Of a DNA stretch of 64,000 nucleotides, positions 18,053 through 27,326 are shown one piece after another. Both the position numbers and the translations under genes were made by a program. The stretch spans positions 99,906-163,905 of the forward strand of contig NZ_CANLZZ010000008.1 of NCBI RefSeq assembly GCF_947495725.1. Direction: 5' to 3'. The notes beneath the pieces are model-generated. The model saw nothing but the letters and a program-made list of their open reading frames with translations. It searched no databases and was not told where the DNA came from. Source of the DNA: an uncultured Lutibacter sp. Its GTDB lineage: Bacteria; Bacteroidota; Bacteroidia; Flavobacteriales; Flavobacteriaceae. Every line of letters begins with the position of its first letter. The first letter of the stretch is position 1.

Positions 18053-18727
18053 ATGAAAAAGAAAATAGTTTACATATTAGGTTTTATTTTTTTACTTGTA
18101 AATCAACTAAATGCACAAGAAAAAATAAATCAATTTGATTTAAATGGGAAAAGAGATGGAGTTTGGAAAAAATATTATTCTAATAAAAATATTAGATACC
18201 AAGGCACATTTAAATCGGGTAAAGAAGTTGGTGTTTTTAAATATTATAGCATTATAAGCTCTAAACATCCAACCATAATAAAAACGTTTTCAGAAAAAAG
18301 TGACTTAGCAAAAGTAAACTTTTACACATTTGAAGGTGTTTTAGAAAGTTTTGGTGAAATGAAAGGAAAAAACAGAATTGGAACCTGGTTATATTATTAT
18401 CCCGATAAAACTTTAATGATTGAAGAAAACTACAAAAATGGCCTGTTAGATGGAACATATAAAAGTTTTTATAAAACAGGAAAACCAAATGAAATTTTTA
18501 ACTATACAGCTGGAAAACTTAATGGCAATGCAAAGCGATACGCAGATAATGGTTCAATTTTAGAAGATTTGTACTATAAAAATGGAAAGTTAGAAGGTGA
18601 AGCTAAATATTACAATATAAATGGAGAATTAATTTATTACGGAAATTATGAAAACGACGAAAAAGTTGGTAAGTGGAAATACGTAATAAAAGAAGAAAAT
18701 GAAACTAATAATAAATTAAAGCAATAG
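18053..18727 (+). CDS. Secreted MORN-repeat-variant protein
   Basis: 224 residues. Signal peptide (ending LNAQE), then at least five imperfect MORN-variant repeats of about 23 residues with the pattern NGKRDGVWKKYY, GTWLYYYPDKTL, NGLLDGTYKSFYKTGK, NGKLEGEAKYYNINGE and DEKVGKWKYV. Such YwqK-like beta-hairpin proteins are common in Bacteroidota and are usually exported. Role unknown; possibly a structural or toxin-neutralising surface. Co-transcribed with the haem-binding gene. Confidence 0.8.
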   Translation: MKKKIVYILGFIFLLVNQLNAQEKINQFDLNGKRDGVWKKYYSNKNIRYQGTFKSGKEVGVFKYYSIISSKHPTIIKTFSEKSDLAKVNFYTFEGVLESFGEMKGKNRIGTWLYYYPDKTLMIEENYKNGLLDGTYKSFYKTGKPNEIFNYTAGKLNGNAKRYADNGSILEDLYYKNGKLEGEAKYYNINGELIYYGNYENDEKVGKWKYVIKEENETNNKLKQ

Positions 18728-18788
18728 TTAATTTGTAGCATTTTTAATTAAATTTTGAACGAAACAATAACTACTAAAAACTTATAAA

Positions 18789-19421
18789 TTGGACATATCG
18801 AAAATATTTGATAATAATAAAGTTTGGATTTCTACTAAACTTAAAAATGATACAAACTACTTTAAAAATCTTGGGAAGGGGCAACAACCTGAAATTTTAT
18901 ACATTGGTTGTTCTGATAGTAGAGTTACAGCCGAGGAATTAATGGGCGTAAATCCAGGGGAAGTATTTGTACATAGAAATATTGCTAATATGGTTCCTAA
19001 TATAGATTTAAACGTAATGTCTGTTATTAATTATGCTGTAACCCATTTAAAAGTAAAACATGTTGTTATTTGCGGCCATTATTCATGCGGTGGAGTAAAA
19101 GCAGCAATGCAATCTTCAGATATGGGTATTTTAAATCCTTGGTTACGTAATATTAGGGATGTTTATAGGCTACATCATACCGAGTTGGATTTAATTGAAG
19201 ATGAATCTAAAAAGTACGATAGGTTAGTAGAGTTAAATGTTCAAGAGCAATGTGTTAATGTGTTAAAAACAGCTGCTGTTCAAAAAGCAATGTTAGAAAA
19301 AAGAATTACCGTACATGGTTGGGTATGGGATATTCATACCGGTAAATTGGTTGATTTAATGATAGATTTTGATAAAATTCTAAAGGATATTAGAGAAATT
19401 TACCGTTTATCAAATAATTGA
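18789..19421 (+). CDS. can: Beta-class carbonic anhydrase
   Basis: 210 residues. Interconverts CO2 and bicarbonate in the cytosol. Zinc ligands are visible as Cys41 (GCSDSR), His97 and Cys100 (CGHYSCGG), with the Asp43-Arg45 dyad. The start is TTG at 18789 (MDISKIFDNNK). The first in-frame ATG would remove conserved N-terminal helices, so a non-ATG start is preferred. No neighbour is clearly co-transcribed. Confidence 0.93.
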   Translation: MDISKIFDNNKVWISTKLKNDTNYFKNLGKGQQPEILYIGCSDSRVTAEELMGVNPGEVFVHRNIANMVPNIDLNVMSVINYAVTHLKVKHVVICGHYSCGGVKAAMQSSDMGILNPWLRNIRDVYRLHHTELDLIEDESKKYDRLVELNVQEQCVNVLKTAAVQKAMLEKRITVHGWVWDIHTGKLVDLMIDFDKILKDIREIYRLSNN

Positions 19422-19536
19422 AAATAATTAATATTTTACTGTAATTATTTAAATTCTACCAACAAAAATTGTTTTTTGTTAAAGCAAAAGTTACAATTTA
19501 AAGACTTTAAAATAATGTTGTTAAAAAAATAATAAG

Positions 19537-19544
19537 TATATTTG
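19537..19544 (+). promoter_or_regulatory. Bacteroidota -7 box upstream of the cold-shock gene
   Basis: TATATTTG matches TAnnTTTG. A weak TTG lies about 17 bases upstream. The predicted start of transcription near 19551 leaves a leader of about 23 bases before the ATG at 19574. Confidence 0.6.
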
Positions 19545-19573
19545 CGCTAATATAATATTTAAAAATTTTAATA

Positions 19574-19765
19574 ATGAGTAAAGGCACAGTAAAATTCTTC
19601 AATGAAACTAAAGGATTTGGATTCATTAAAGAAGACGACTCAAACAAAGAACATTTTGTACACATTTCTGGTTTAATCGATGAAATCCGTGAAGGTGATG
19701 AAGTTGAATTCGATTTACAGGAAGGTAGAAAAGGAATGAACGCAGTAAATGTAAAAGTTATTTAA
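19574..19765 (+). CDS. cspA: Cold-shock protein (CspA family)
   Basis: 63 residues, a single cold-shock domain. MSKGTVKFFNETKGFGFIKEDD carries both nucleic-acid-binding motifs (RNP1 GFGFI, RNP2 HFVHIS). A cytosolic RNA chaperone that melts mRNA secondary structure, usually abundant. It has its own promoter box and a strong terminator, so it is a single-gene transcript. Confidence 0.95.
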   Translation: MSKGTVKFFNETKGFGFIKEDDSNKEHFVHISGLIDEIREGDEVEFDLQEGRKGMNAVNVKVI

Positions 19766-19792
19766 TATAAATAATATACCTTTTAGAGTGTT

Positions 19793-19825
19793 AAGCCTAT
19801 CAATTTATTGATAGGCTTTTTTTTT
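19793..19825 (+). terminator. Terminator of the cold-shock gene
   Basis: Perfect 11-bp stem AAGCCTATCAA / TTGATAGGCTT (19793-19803, 19808-19818) with a 4-base loop and a nine-T run. Confidence 0.93.
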
Positions 19826-19871
19826 GTTTTAAATATATTGTAGAATAAATATAATTAGTATTTTCACTTTT

Positions 19872-20462
19872 ATGATACAAAAAGAAACAAAATTTAAAGA
19901 TAGGATTCAATTACCTTTTTACTTTGATGTAAAAAAAATGATTGCTGAAATTGAAGATCTTAATTTGGCCGATTTTATATATTATAATGTATTACCGTTA
20001 CGTTCACCTGCTCATATTGTAGATCCAACAATACCCTTTCCTCCTCCAGCAGAAGATTATGCAGATGGTACTTGGACCGAGTGGTTAGATACCGATTCAT
20101 TAAAAAAATCGCCGTATTTAACCAGTGTAATAGATTTTTTTCGTGAAAAAACAACAGTAACTTTAGTAAGGTTATTACGTTTGGAAGCTGGAAGCATTGT
20201 TAAAGAACATACAGATCCAACATTGGGAATTGAAATTGAAAAGTCTGTAATTCGGTTAACCATTCCAATTTTAACAAATAATGATGTTATATTTTATCTT
20301 AATGGAACTCCTGTGCCAATGAAAACAGGAGAATGTTGGTATTTACGACTAACAGACCCGCATAAAATTAATAATAAAGGAACTAGTGAGCGGATTAATT
20401 TAACAATTGATATGATACCAAATGAATGGGTTAGATCGGAACTAAAAAAAGCTAATTTATAA
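19872..20462 (+). CDS. Aspartyl/asparaginyl beta-hydroxylase-like dioxygenase
   Basis: 196 residues. The cupin-like Fe(II)/2-oxoglutarate core is visible: His113-x-Asp115 in KEHTDPTLG, the distal His164 in DPHKINN, and Arg174 in SERINLTID for 2-oxoglutarate. This matches the Asp/Asn beta-hydroxylase (AspH) family. Cytosolic, with no signal peptide. The substrate in bacteria is generally unknown. It stands alone between the csp terminator and the mnmA promoter. Confidence 0.85.
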   Translation: MIQKETKFKDRIQLPFYFDVKKMIAEIEDLNLADFIYYNVLPLRSPAHIVDPTIPFPPPAEDYADGTWTEWLDTDSLKKSPYLTSVIDFFREKTTVTLVRLLRLEAGSIVKEHTDPTLGIEIEKSVIRLTIPILTNNDVIFYLNGTPVPMKTGECWYLRLTDPHKINNKGTSERINLTIDMIPNEWVRSELKKANL

Positions 20463-20531
20463 GGTGTTTTCTTCTTTTAAAAACAAAAAACATTATTCAA
20501 GAATTAACATTTTCTTCATAAAAGGAATGCT

Positions 20532-20539
20532 TAACTTTG
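20532..20539 (+). promoter_or_regulatory. -7 box of the mnmA promoter
   Basis: TAACTTTG matches TAnnTTTG. Transcription would start near 20546, which is inside the longest possible mnmA frame (from TTG 20537). This supports the ATG at 20558 as the true start. The -33 element is weak. Confidence 0.55.
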
Positions 20540-20557
20540 CAAATTAAATTTAGTAAA

Positions 20558-21745
20558 ATGAAAAGAGTAATTGTAGGCTTGTCTGGAGGTGTAGACAGCA
20601 GTGTTGCTGCGTACTTATTAAAAGAACAAGGATATGAAGTTATTGGTTTATTTATGAAAAATTGGCACGATGATTCGGTAACTATTTCTAATGAATGCCC
20701 TTGGTTAGAAGATAGTAACGATGCCATGATTGTTGCCGATAAATTAGGAATACCTTTTCAGGTTGTAGATTTAAGTGAGCAATATAAGGAACGTATTGTA
20801 GATTATATGTTTAATGAATATGAAAAAGGACGTACACCAAATCCCGATGTTTTATGTAATAGAGAAATTAAATTTGATGTATTTCTTAAAATTGCATTAG
20901 ATTTAGGAGCAGATTATGTGGCTACGGGACATTACTGTAGAAAAGGAGAAGAGGTTATTAATGGATCACCTGTATACAAATTGTTAGGTGGAGTTGATGG
21001 AAACAAAGATCAATCTTATTTTTTATGTCAATTATCGCAAAAGCAATTATCAAAGGCTTTATTTCCTATTGGTGAATTAACAAAACCTGAAGTTCGAAAA
21101 ATTGCAGCAGAACAAGATTTAATTACTGCCGATAAAAAAGATTCTCAAGGTTTATGTTTTATTGGTAAAGTGCGTTTGCCCGAATTTTTACAACAAAAAT
21201 TACAACCTAAAGAAGGTGTTATTGTTCAAATTCCTGAGAATTCAGAAATTTATAACAGAGAAATTCCAATATTTAATTCAAAAGAAGAAGAATTAGCATT
21301 TTACGCTACAAAATATAAGTATTCAATAACTGATGGTAAAATAGTAGGTAAACACCAAGGCGCACATTATTTTACAAAAGGACAACGAAAAGGATTGGCA
21401 GTTGGAGGAACTAAAGAACCTTTATTTGTTATTGATACCGATGTAATTGAGAATGTTATTTATACAGGTGAAGGAAAAAATCACAAAGGACTTTACAGAA
21501 ATGTATTGTTTGTATCTAACGAAGAGCTTCATTGGATTCGTAAAGATTTGGAATTAAAAACAGGAGAATCATTATCTGTTTTATCTCGAATTCGTTACCG
21601 TCAAAAACTAGAAAAAGCAATATTATATAAAGTTGAAAATGGTTTGTATGTAGAGTTCGAAAACATGCAATCTGCAATAACTGAAGGACAATTTGTTGCT
21701 TGGTATATAAATGAAGAATTATTAGGTTCTGGTGTAATAGCATAA
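20558..21745 (+). CDS. mnmA: tRNA-uridine 2-sulfurtransferase
   Basis: 395 residues from ATG 20558 ([15 protein letters not shown]); the longer TTG frame at 20537 overlaps the promoter box. Thiolates U34 of Lys, Glu and Gln tRNAs using sulfur relayed from a cysteine desulfurase. The PP-loop SGGVDSS binds ATP. Catalytic cysteines are Cys100 ([13 protein letters not shown]) and Cys200 (SQGLCFIGK). The protein is slightly longer than E. coli MnmA because of an insertion of about 25 residues around residues 225-250, common in Bacteroidota. Cytosolic. Confidence 0.96.
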   Translation: MKRVIVGLSGGVDSSVAAYLLKEQGYEVIGLFMKNWHDDSVTISNECPWLEDSNDAMIVADKLGIPFQVVDLSEQYKERIVDYMFNEYEKGRTPNPDVLCNREIKFDVFLKIALDLGADYVATGHYCRKGEEVINGSPVYKLLGGVDGNKDQSYFLCQLSQKQLSKALFPIGELTKPEVRKIAAEQDLITADKKDSQGLCFIGKVRLPEFLQQKLQPKEGVIVQIPENSEIYNREIPIFNSKEEELAFYATKYKYSITDGKIVGKHQGAHYFTKGQRKGLAVGGTKEPLFVIDTDVIENVIYTGEGKNHKGLYRNVLFVSNEELHWIRKDLELKTGESLSVLSRIRYRQKLEKAILYKVENGLYVEFENMQSAITEGQFVAWYINEELLGSGVIA

Positions 21746-21805
21746 ATATTACAATATTTTATTTAAATAATTAGCAGTAATTTAGTAGCATAATAATATT
21801 TAAAA

Positions 21806-23491
21806 GTGAAAAATAGAGTTTTGGTTATTTTATTTGTGTTTTCATTTTCTGGCATCTTTGCTCAGGTTGAAGATGCTTGGGTTTATTTTAAGGATAAACC
21901 TAATGAGGCCAGCTATTTTGCAACACCTTTAAATATGCTTACTCAACGATCTCTAGATAGAAGAGAGCGATATAGCATACCATTAGATAGTAAGGATGTG
22001 CCTATTGAGGCTAGTTATGTTTCAAAAATAAATGAAACACCTGTTTCTATATTGGCAAGATCAAAATGGTTGAATGCTTTACATATTCAGGGCACAAAAG
22101 CTGAAATAGACGCATTAGTAAATTTGGAAATTGATGGGAATTATTTTGTAGCATCTATTGAATTTGCAAATAGATCCTTAAATGGTTCAAAGCCAAGTAA
22201 AATCAAAAATAAAATTCGACCTAAAAAGAAAAACGTTAGTACCTTAACGAATTTTGATTATGGAAATGCAGAGAATCAAATTTTAATGTTAGGAGCCGAT
22301 ACACTTCACTTAAATAATTTTACTGGAGATGGAATGCAAATAGCTGTTATTGATGCTGGTTTTCCAAAGGTAGACTCTTTGCTTGCATTTAAAAGGCTTA
22401 GAGATAACGGACAAATTTTGGGAGGATATGATTTTGTAAATAGAAGCACAGATTATGATACGGGAGGTAGTTCTCATGGGCAAATAGTTTTGTCGATTAT
22501 AGGTGGGTATTTAAAAAATGGAGTGGATGGCGCAACATCTAATTATGTTGGCACAGCGCCTGATGCTAAGTTTTATTTATTTATTTCTGAAAATGCACCC
22601 GTAGAGGTTAAATTGGAAGAAAGTTTATGGGTTGAAGCAGCAGAAAGAGCTGACAGTCTTGGAGTAGATGTAATTAACACATCTTTAGGTTATTCTGTGT
22701 TTTTTGATAATCCTAATCATAATTATGACTATAATGATATGGATGGGCAAACAGCTTTTATTACTAGAGGTGCAGAAATTGCTTTTTCTAGAGGAATGAT
22801 TTTGGTTAATTCAGCCGGAAATGAAGGCAACGATCCGGATTGGCCATATATAAATGCTCCGGCTGATGGACCTTCCGTACTAACAATTGGAGCTGTTAAA
22901 TCTGACCGAAATATAGCAACATTTAGCTCATATGGTCCAACTTCGGATGGAAGAATTAAACCAGATGTTTGTGCTCAGGGACAAGCAACGGCTATAATTA
23001 ATACATCGAGTAATGTTTCTTCAGGAAATGGAACTTCTTATTCTTCACCCGTAATGGCTGGTGTTATTGCTTGTTTATGGCAAGCTTTTCCAAACAAAAC
23101 AAATGCAGAAATTATTCAATTAGTAAAAGAGTCTGGACATTTATATGATATTTCAATTGCACCAATTCCTACTGTAGATTATCAAATGGGATATGGAATT
23201 CCTGATTTTTCGAGCATATTTGCGTCATTAAATGAAGAAGAATTGGAGATTGATAATGATGGTATTTTGTTTTATCCAAATCCATCATCAAATCGTATTC
23301 ATATAAAATTCCCTAAGGATATTAATACATTAAAAGTTTCAATATTTTCTATTTCAGGTACAATGATTTTCAAAAATGAAATAGAGAGGACTAATCCAGA
23401 TGTTGATATTTCCACATTATCAACAGGATTGTATTTACTAAAAATAGAATCAGGGAAAGAAATTAAAGAATTCAAATTATTAAAAAATTAA
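21806..23491 (+). CDS. Secreted subtilisin-like serine protease with T9SS sorting tail
   Basis: 561 residues, GTG start, signal peptide ending GIFAQ. An N-terminal propeptide (about 20-140) precedes an S8 catalytic domain with Asp183 (AVIDAGFP), His224 (SSHGQI), an oxyanion Asn in NSAGNEGND, and Ser411 (GNGTSYSSPVMAG). The last 80 residues (FYPNPSSNRIHIKF through LLKIESGKEIKEFKLLKN) form a type A C-terminal domain for type IX secretion. The product is therefore exported to the surface or medium to digest protein. First of three overlapping genes. Confidence 0.94.
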   Translation: MKNRVLVILFVFSFSGIFAQVEDAWVYFKDKPNEASYFATPLNMLTQRSLDRRERYSIPLDSKDVPIEASYVSKINETPVSILARSKWLNALHIQGTKAEIDALVNLEIDGNYFVASIEFANRSLNGSKPSKIKNKIRPKKKNVSTLTNFDYGNAENQILMLGADTLHLNNFTGDGMQIAVIDAGFPKVDSLLAFKRLRDNGQILGGYDFVNRSTDYDTGGSSHGQIVLSIIGGYLKNGVDGATSNYVGTAPDAKFYLFISENAPVEVKLEESLWVEAAERADSLGVDVINTSLGYSVFFDNPNHNYDYNDMDGQTAFITRGAEIAFSRGMILVNSAGNEGNDPDWPYINAPADGPSVLTIGAVKSDRNIATFSSYGPTSDGRIKPDVCAQGQATAIINTSSNVSSGNGTSYSSPVMAGVIACLWQAFPNKTNAEIIQLVKESGHLYDISIAPIPTVDYQMGYGIPDFSSIFASLNEEELEIDNDGILFYPNPSSNRIHIKFPKDINTLKVSIFSISGTMIFKNEIERTNPDVDISTLSTGLYLLKIESGKEIKEFKLLKN

Positions 23492-24426
23492 TGGAAAATA
23501 GTATTACAAAACTATTTAATATAGAATACCCAATTATTCAAGCCGGAATGGTTTGGAATAGTGGATGGAGATTGGCATCGGCAGTTAGTAACGCTGGTGG
23601 TTTAGGTTTATTAGGAGCGGGATCAATGTATCCTGAAATTCTTAGAGAACATATTCAAAAATGTAAAAAAGCAACAGAAAAACCATTTGGTGTAAATATT
23701 CCAATGTTGTATCCAAATATTAAAGAGATAATGGATATTATTGTTGAAGAAAACGTAAAAATTGTATTTACTTCTGCAGGAAATCCTAAAACGTGGACTT
23801 CTTTTTTAAAAGAAAAAGGTATTACAGTTGTTCATGTGGTTAGCAGTGTAAAATTTGCAATAAAATCGGAGTTAGCAGGTGTTGATGCTGTTGTTGCAGA
23901 AGGGTTTGAAGCAGGAGGACATAATGGTAGAGAAGAAACAACAACATTTACCTTAATACCAATGGTAAAGGAAAAACTTAACATCCCAGTAATAGCAGCT
24001 GGAGGTATTGCAACTGGAAGAGGGATGTTAGCAGCGATGGTTTTAGGTGCCGACGGAGTTCAAATAGGTAGTAGATTTGTGGCAAGTGAAGAATCATCGG
24101 CTCATATCAATTTTAAAGATGAGGTTGTTAAAGCGCAAGATGGTGATACACATTTAACCTTAAAAGAGTTAGCTCCAGTTCGTTTGATAAAAAATCATTT
24201 TTATAATGAACTTCAAGAACTGTACAAGCAAAAACCAACGGTTGAAGAGTTAAGGGAAAAACTTGGTAGAGGAAGAGCTAAAAAAGGTATGTTTGAAGGA
24301 GAATTGAAAGATGGAGAATTAGAAATAGGTCAGGTTGCAGGGTTAATTCATACAATTAAACCGGCCAAAGAAATAATTGATGAAATTATTTTGGAATATA
24401 ACAGTGTGAAAAAATCTTTATGTTAA
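23491..24426 (+). CDS. Nitronate monooxygenase / FabK-like flavoprotein
   Basis: 311 residues, a TIM-barrel FMN enzyme of the 2-nitropropane dioxygenase family. The FMN signatures are PIIQAGMVWNSG near the N terminus, AEGFEAGGHNG and IPVIAAGGIATGRG followed by GADGVQIGSRF. The family also includes the enoyl-ACP reductase FabK, and sequence alone does not separate the two. The ATG overlaps the last base of the protease stop (TAATG), and the gene's own end overlaps the next gene by 7 bases, so the three are coupled. Cytosolic. Confidence 0.88.
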   Translation: MENSITKLFNIEYPIIQAGMVWNSGWRLASAVSNAGGLGLLGAGSMYPEILREHIQKCKKATEKPFGVNIPMLYPNIKEIMDIIVEENVKIVFTSAGNPKTWTSFLKEKGITVVHVVSSVKFAIKSELAGVDAVVAEGFEAGGHNGREETTTFTLIPMVKEKLNIPVIAAGGIATGRGMLAAMVLGADGVQIGSRFVASEESSAHINFKDEVVKAQDGDTHLTLKELAPVRLIKNHFYNELQELYKQKPTVEELREKLGRGRAKKGMFEGELKDGELEIGQVAGLIHTIKPAKEIIDEIILEYNSVKKSLC

Positions 24427-25058
24427 AAAAGAACACTTTAAGATTAGCTTTTCGGTTTTTAATTTTTTGCTGTATTGCAGTTTTACTTTGCGGATACATA
24501 ATTGGTGAAACTACTAAAGAACATTTATATTCTAAAGTAGATCATATACCAAAGCAGAAGGTTGGAGTAGTTTTGGGAACTTCAAAAATATTAAATAACG
24601 GAAATGTAAACTTGTATTATAAGTATCGATTAAATGCTGCATACGAATTGTATAGGGCTAAAAAAATTGAGTTTATTTTGGTGAGCGGAGACAATAGCAC
24701 AAAAAACTATGATGAACCATCTACATTTAAAAATGATTTAATTGCGTTAGGTGTACCTGAAAATAAAATTTACTTAGATTATGCGGGTTTTAGAACATTA
24801 GACTCTATGGTTAGAGCTAAAGAAATTTTTGGTTTAACGGAGTTCACAGTAATATCGCAACAATTTCATAATGAAAGGGCGGTATATATTGCACGTGCAA
24901 AAGGAATAAATGCCATTGGGTATAATGCCCAAACTGTTTCCAATAGTTACGGTTTAAAAACGAAAATAAGAGAACAGTTTGCTAGAGTAAAAGTGTTTAT
25001 AGATTTTCTTTTATTTAAGAAGCCAAAGTTTTTGGGAGAAAAAATTGAAATCAAATAA
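24420..25058 (+). CDS. SanA/YdcF-like (DUF218) membrane-anchored protein
   Basis: 212 residues. An N-terminal transmembrane helix (about 10-28) is followed by the DUF218 core: VGVVLGTSK, LYYKYRLNAAYELY, LVSGDN, and the FHNERAVYIARAKGI segment. SanA-type proteins protect envelope integrity (vancomycin resistance at high temperature in E. coli). The active domain faces the periplasm. Overlaps the upstream gene by 7 bases and ends just before a bidirectional terminator. Confidence 0.87.
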   Translation: MLKKNTLRLAFRFLIFCCIAVLLCGYIIGETTKEHLYSKVDHIPKQKVGVVLGTSKILNNGNVNLYYKYRLNAAYELYRAKKIEFILVSGDNSTKNYDEPSTFKNDLIALGVPENKIYLDYAGFRTLDSMVRAKEIFGLTEFTVISQQFHNERAVYIARAKGINAIGYNAQTVSNSYGLKTKIREQFARVKVFIDFLLFKKPKFLGEKIEIK

Positions 25059-25062
25059 AATA

Positions 25063-25092
25063 AAAATGCTTAACAAGTTTGTTAAGCATTTT
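25063..25092. terminator. Bidirectional terminator between sanA-like and DUF1456 genes
   Basis: Perfect 12-bp stem AAAATGCTTAAC / GTTAAGCATTTT with a 6-base loop between convergent genes. A/T runs on both sides allow termination in both directions. Confidence 0.9.
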
Positions 25093-25095
25093 TAT

Positions 25096-25359
25096 TTATA
25101 ACTTTTTGTCTTGATGTTGTTTTGCTACTTTTGGAGGCATTGGACCTCTTAAATGAATAACCAATCCGTTTAAAAAATTACGTAAAAATTGATCGCCACA
25201 TTCTACATATTTTGGATGATCTTCATTTCTGAAAATAGCACCTAATTCACTTTTACTAACTTTAAAGTCAACTAATTCACATATTTTTATAATATCGGTA
25301 TCACGAAGTTTATGTGCTACTCTAAGTTTTTTAAAGATGTCGTTATTTGATAATCCCAT
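25096..25359 (-). CDS. DUF1456 (YehS-like) protein, single-domain form
   Basis: 87 residues containing one DUF1456 unit: NNDIFKKLRVAHKLRDTDII, then SKSELGAIFRNEDHPKY and CGDQFLRNFLNGLVIHLRG. E. coli YehS is roughly twice as long with two such units, so this is a half-length version, not a truncation, because start and end are clean. Helical, cytosolic, function unknown. Confidence 0.85.
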   Translation of the reverse strand: MGLSNNDIFKKLRVAHKLRDTDIIKICELVDFKVSKSELGAIFRNEDHPKYVECGDQFLRNFLNGLVIHLRGPMPPKVAKQHQDKKL

Positions 25360-25392
25360 TTGGCAAAGATAAACTAAAAAAATGTGTTAAGT

Positions 25393-25875
25393 TTAAATTT
25401 TTAGTTGCCAATAACCAACATCAATCCATTTATTAAATTTGAACCCAACTTCTTCAAAGTGAGCAACCTTTTTAAACCCAAATTTTTCATGAATTGCAAC
25501 ACTAATATCATTAGGTAAAGAAATTCCACCAATAATTACATGTATATTTAAAGCAATTAATTCATTAATTAAATGCTTGTAAAGCTTTTTTCCAATTCCT
25601 TTACCAAGTGCTTCTTGAGTTATATAGATAGAGCTTTCAACTGTTGCATCATAAGCACTTCTTGTTTTCCAAGTGTTGGCATATGCATAGCCTAATACTT
25701 TGTTATTTTCTTCAAAAACAATCCAAGGGTACTTTTTTGTTGTGCTAATAATTTGTTCTTCAATATCCTTAATGTTAACAGGATTTAAATCAAATGTTAC
25801 TATTGTATTGAAAACATGATAGTTATAAATTTCGGAAATTGCTTTAGCATCGGATATTTCAACATTTCTAATCAT
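25393..25875 (-). CDS. GNAT N-acetyltransferase, phosphinothricin-acetyltransferase-like
   Basis: 160 residues. The GNAT acetyl-CoA motif A is visible as SIYITQEALGKGIGKKLYKHL. The N terminus (IRNVEISDAKAISEIYNYHV) and the FHEEVGFKFNKWIDVGYWQ-type C terminus match the PAT/Bar and MnaT subgroup, which acetylates the amino group of phosphinothricin, methionine sulfone or other small amines. The physiological substrate cannot be told. Cytosolic. Confidence 0.88.
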   Translation of the reverse strand: MIRNVEISDAKAISEIYNYHVFNTIVTFDLNPVNIKDIEEQIISTTKKYPWIVFEENNKVLGYAYANTWKTRSAYDATVESSIYITQEALGKGIGKKLYKHLINELIALNIHVIIGGISLPNDISVAIHEKFGFKKVAHFEEVGFKFNKWIDVGYWQLKI

Positions 25876-25915
25876 TATACCTGCAAAGAATAATATTTAA
25901 ATTTGATTTTTACAG

Positions 25916-26839
25916 TTAATCTTTGTTTTGCTTAAGCTCTAACTGCATTTGTTTTACTGTTTGCGTACTATTATCATGACTCCATCCAGGAGGACCAAAT
26001 ATATACATAAATTTATGATACCAATTTTTAGATTTTTTAGTATCGTTCCAAATATCTTTATATTCATGGGTTAAAATAACCCACGGATTGTATGAGTTTG
26101 GAGCATGTGTTACACCATATTCAACTTCAATATTGTCATCTAGCTCTTTCCAAGTTCCAAATATTTTATCAAATATATTAAGAAATCCACCGTGGTTTTT
26201 ATCCATATACTCCACATTTTTTGCGTGGTGTACCTGATGCATTGTATGTGTGTTAAATATTTTCTCTATAAATCCCATTTTTGGAATGTAGGTAGTATGA
26301 AGTTGAAATTGCCACAAAGCTTCAATTCCTAAACAAACAACTACCATTTCTGGTCTAAAACCTAAAGCTGGCAACCACATATAAAACAAAGGTTTGTATA
26401 AAATTGTAAACCAGCCATTTCTAACGGCGGTACCTAAATTAAAATTATCAGAAGAATGGTGCACAATATGGGCTGCCCATAATGCTCTAACCATATGGTT
26501 TTGTCTATGGAACCAATAATAAGTAAAATCATCTAAAATTTGACAAGCAATCCAAACATACCAAGCATATCCAAAAGATTCCCAACCTAAAATATTGGTT
26601 CTAATTCCATTAATTTCTGGATTAAAAAACTCGAAAACAAAATTGAAAATTACAATTGCAGAAATAGTTTTAATTAAAGGAGCAATTACAGCAGAACCTA
26701 TTCCCATAAATAGGCTAGCTCCTAAATCTTTCCATTCGTATAAGTTTTTTTTATTATGACTTTTGCTATAGGTAAGCTCAAGTAAAATTAGTGCTAAAAA
26801 GCAAGGAACTCCGTACACTAATGGGTTGGTGAAATCCAT
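25916..26839 (-). CDS. Sterol desaturase / fatty acid hydroxylase family membrane enzyme
   Basis: 307 residues, four or more hydrophobic helices. The di-iron histidine clusters are complete: His111-RQN-His115, His124-xx-His127-His128, His181, and His201-xx-His204-His205. These enzymes hydroxylate or desaturate lipids using O2 at the membrane. In Bacteroidota close relatives are implicated in carotenoid or lipid (alkylglycerol/ornithine-lipid) modification; which substrate applies here is unknown. Confidence 0.9.
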   Translation of the reverse strand: MDFTNPLVYGVPCFLALILLELTYSKSHNKKNLYEWKDLGASLFMGIGSAVIAPLIKTISAIVIFNFVFEFFNPEINGIRTNILGWESFGYAWYVWIACQILDDFTYYWFHRQNHMVRALWAAHIVHHSSDNFNLGTAVRNGWFTILYKPLFYMWLPALGFRPEMVVVCLGIEALWQFQLHTTYIPKMGFIEKIFNTHTMHQVHHAKNVEYMDKNHGGFLNIFDKIFGTWKELDDNIEVEYGVTHAPNSYNPWVILTHEYKDIWNDTKKSKNWYHKFMYIFGPPGWSHDNSTQTVKQMQLELKQNKD

Positions 26840-26938
26840 TTATTGGTTTTAAATTTAAAAAAGTTGAATATAAGGATATTTTCTCAGGCCTTACAATAAT
26901 TCTACTTTTATTATATTATAAACCTTTTAAACGAGAAT

Positions 26939-27322
26939 TTATTTTGTGAAAATTAATTTAATTGCAACAATTAGCATAAAAAAGCCAAAAATTCGTTTTA
27001 ACATCTTTTGGTCTATTTGAAGTGAAATTTTTGAACCAATAAAACCACCAATAATAAATAAAGCAGATACAATAAGTGCAACTCGCCAATCAATATTACC
27101 TCCATCTCCTGAAGTATGGTAATTATAAACAGCTAAAAAAGTAACGGGTGGTAGCATTACCGCCAAACTTAAACCTTGTGCGTTGTGTTGGGATAATCCT
27201 AAAACGAGTACAAATAAAGGAACCATAATAATTCCTCCACCAACACCAACAAGACCACTTAATATTCCTGCTAATAAACCAATAATTATTAAGGTAAAAA
27301 TTGTTGTTAAGGTCATTTTCAT
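26939..27322 (-). CDS. Half-size TauE/SafE-family sulfite exporter-like protein
   Basis: 127 residues with four transmembrane helices and the family glycine motif GLVGVGGGIIMVPLFVLVLG plus a conserved SLAVMLPP segment. Full-length members are about 250 residues with two such repeats, so this is a one-repeat form and probably works as a dimer. It starts 4 bases after the transglycosylase gene. Substrate (sulfite, sulfoacetate or other organosulfur anion) unknown. Confidence 0.85.
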   Translation of the reverse strand: MKMTLTTIFTLIIIGLLAGILSGLVGVGGGIIMVPLFVLVLGLSQHNAQGLSLAVMLPPVTFLAVYNYHTSGDGGNIDWRVALIVSALFIIGGFIGSKISLQIDQKMLKRIFGFFMLIVAIKLIFTK

Positions 27323-27326
27323 CGGT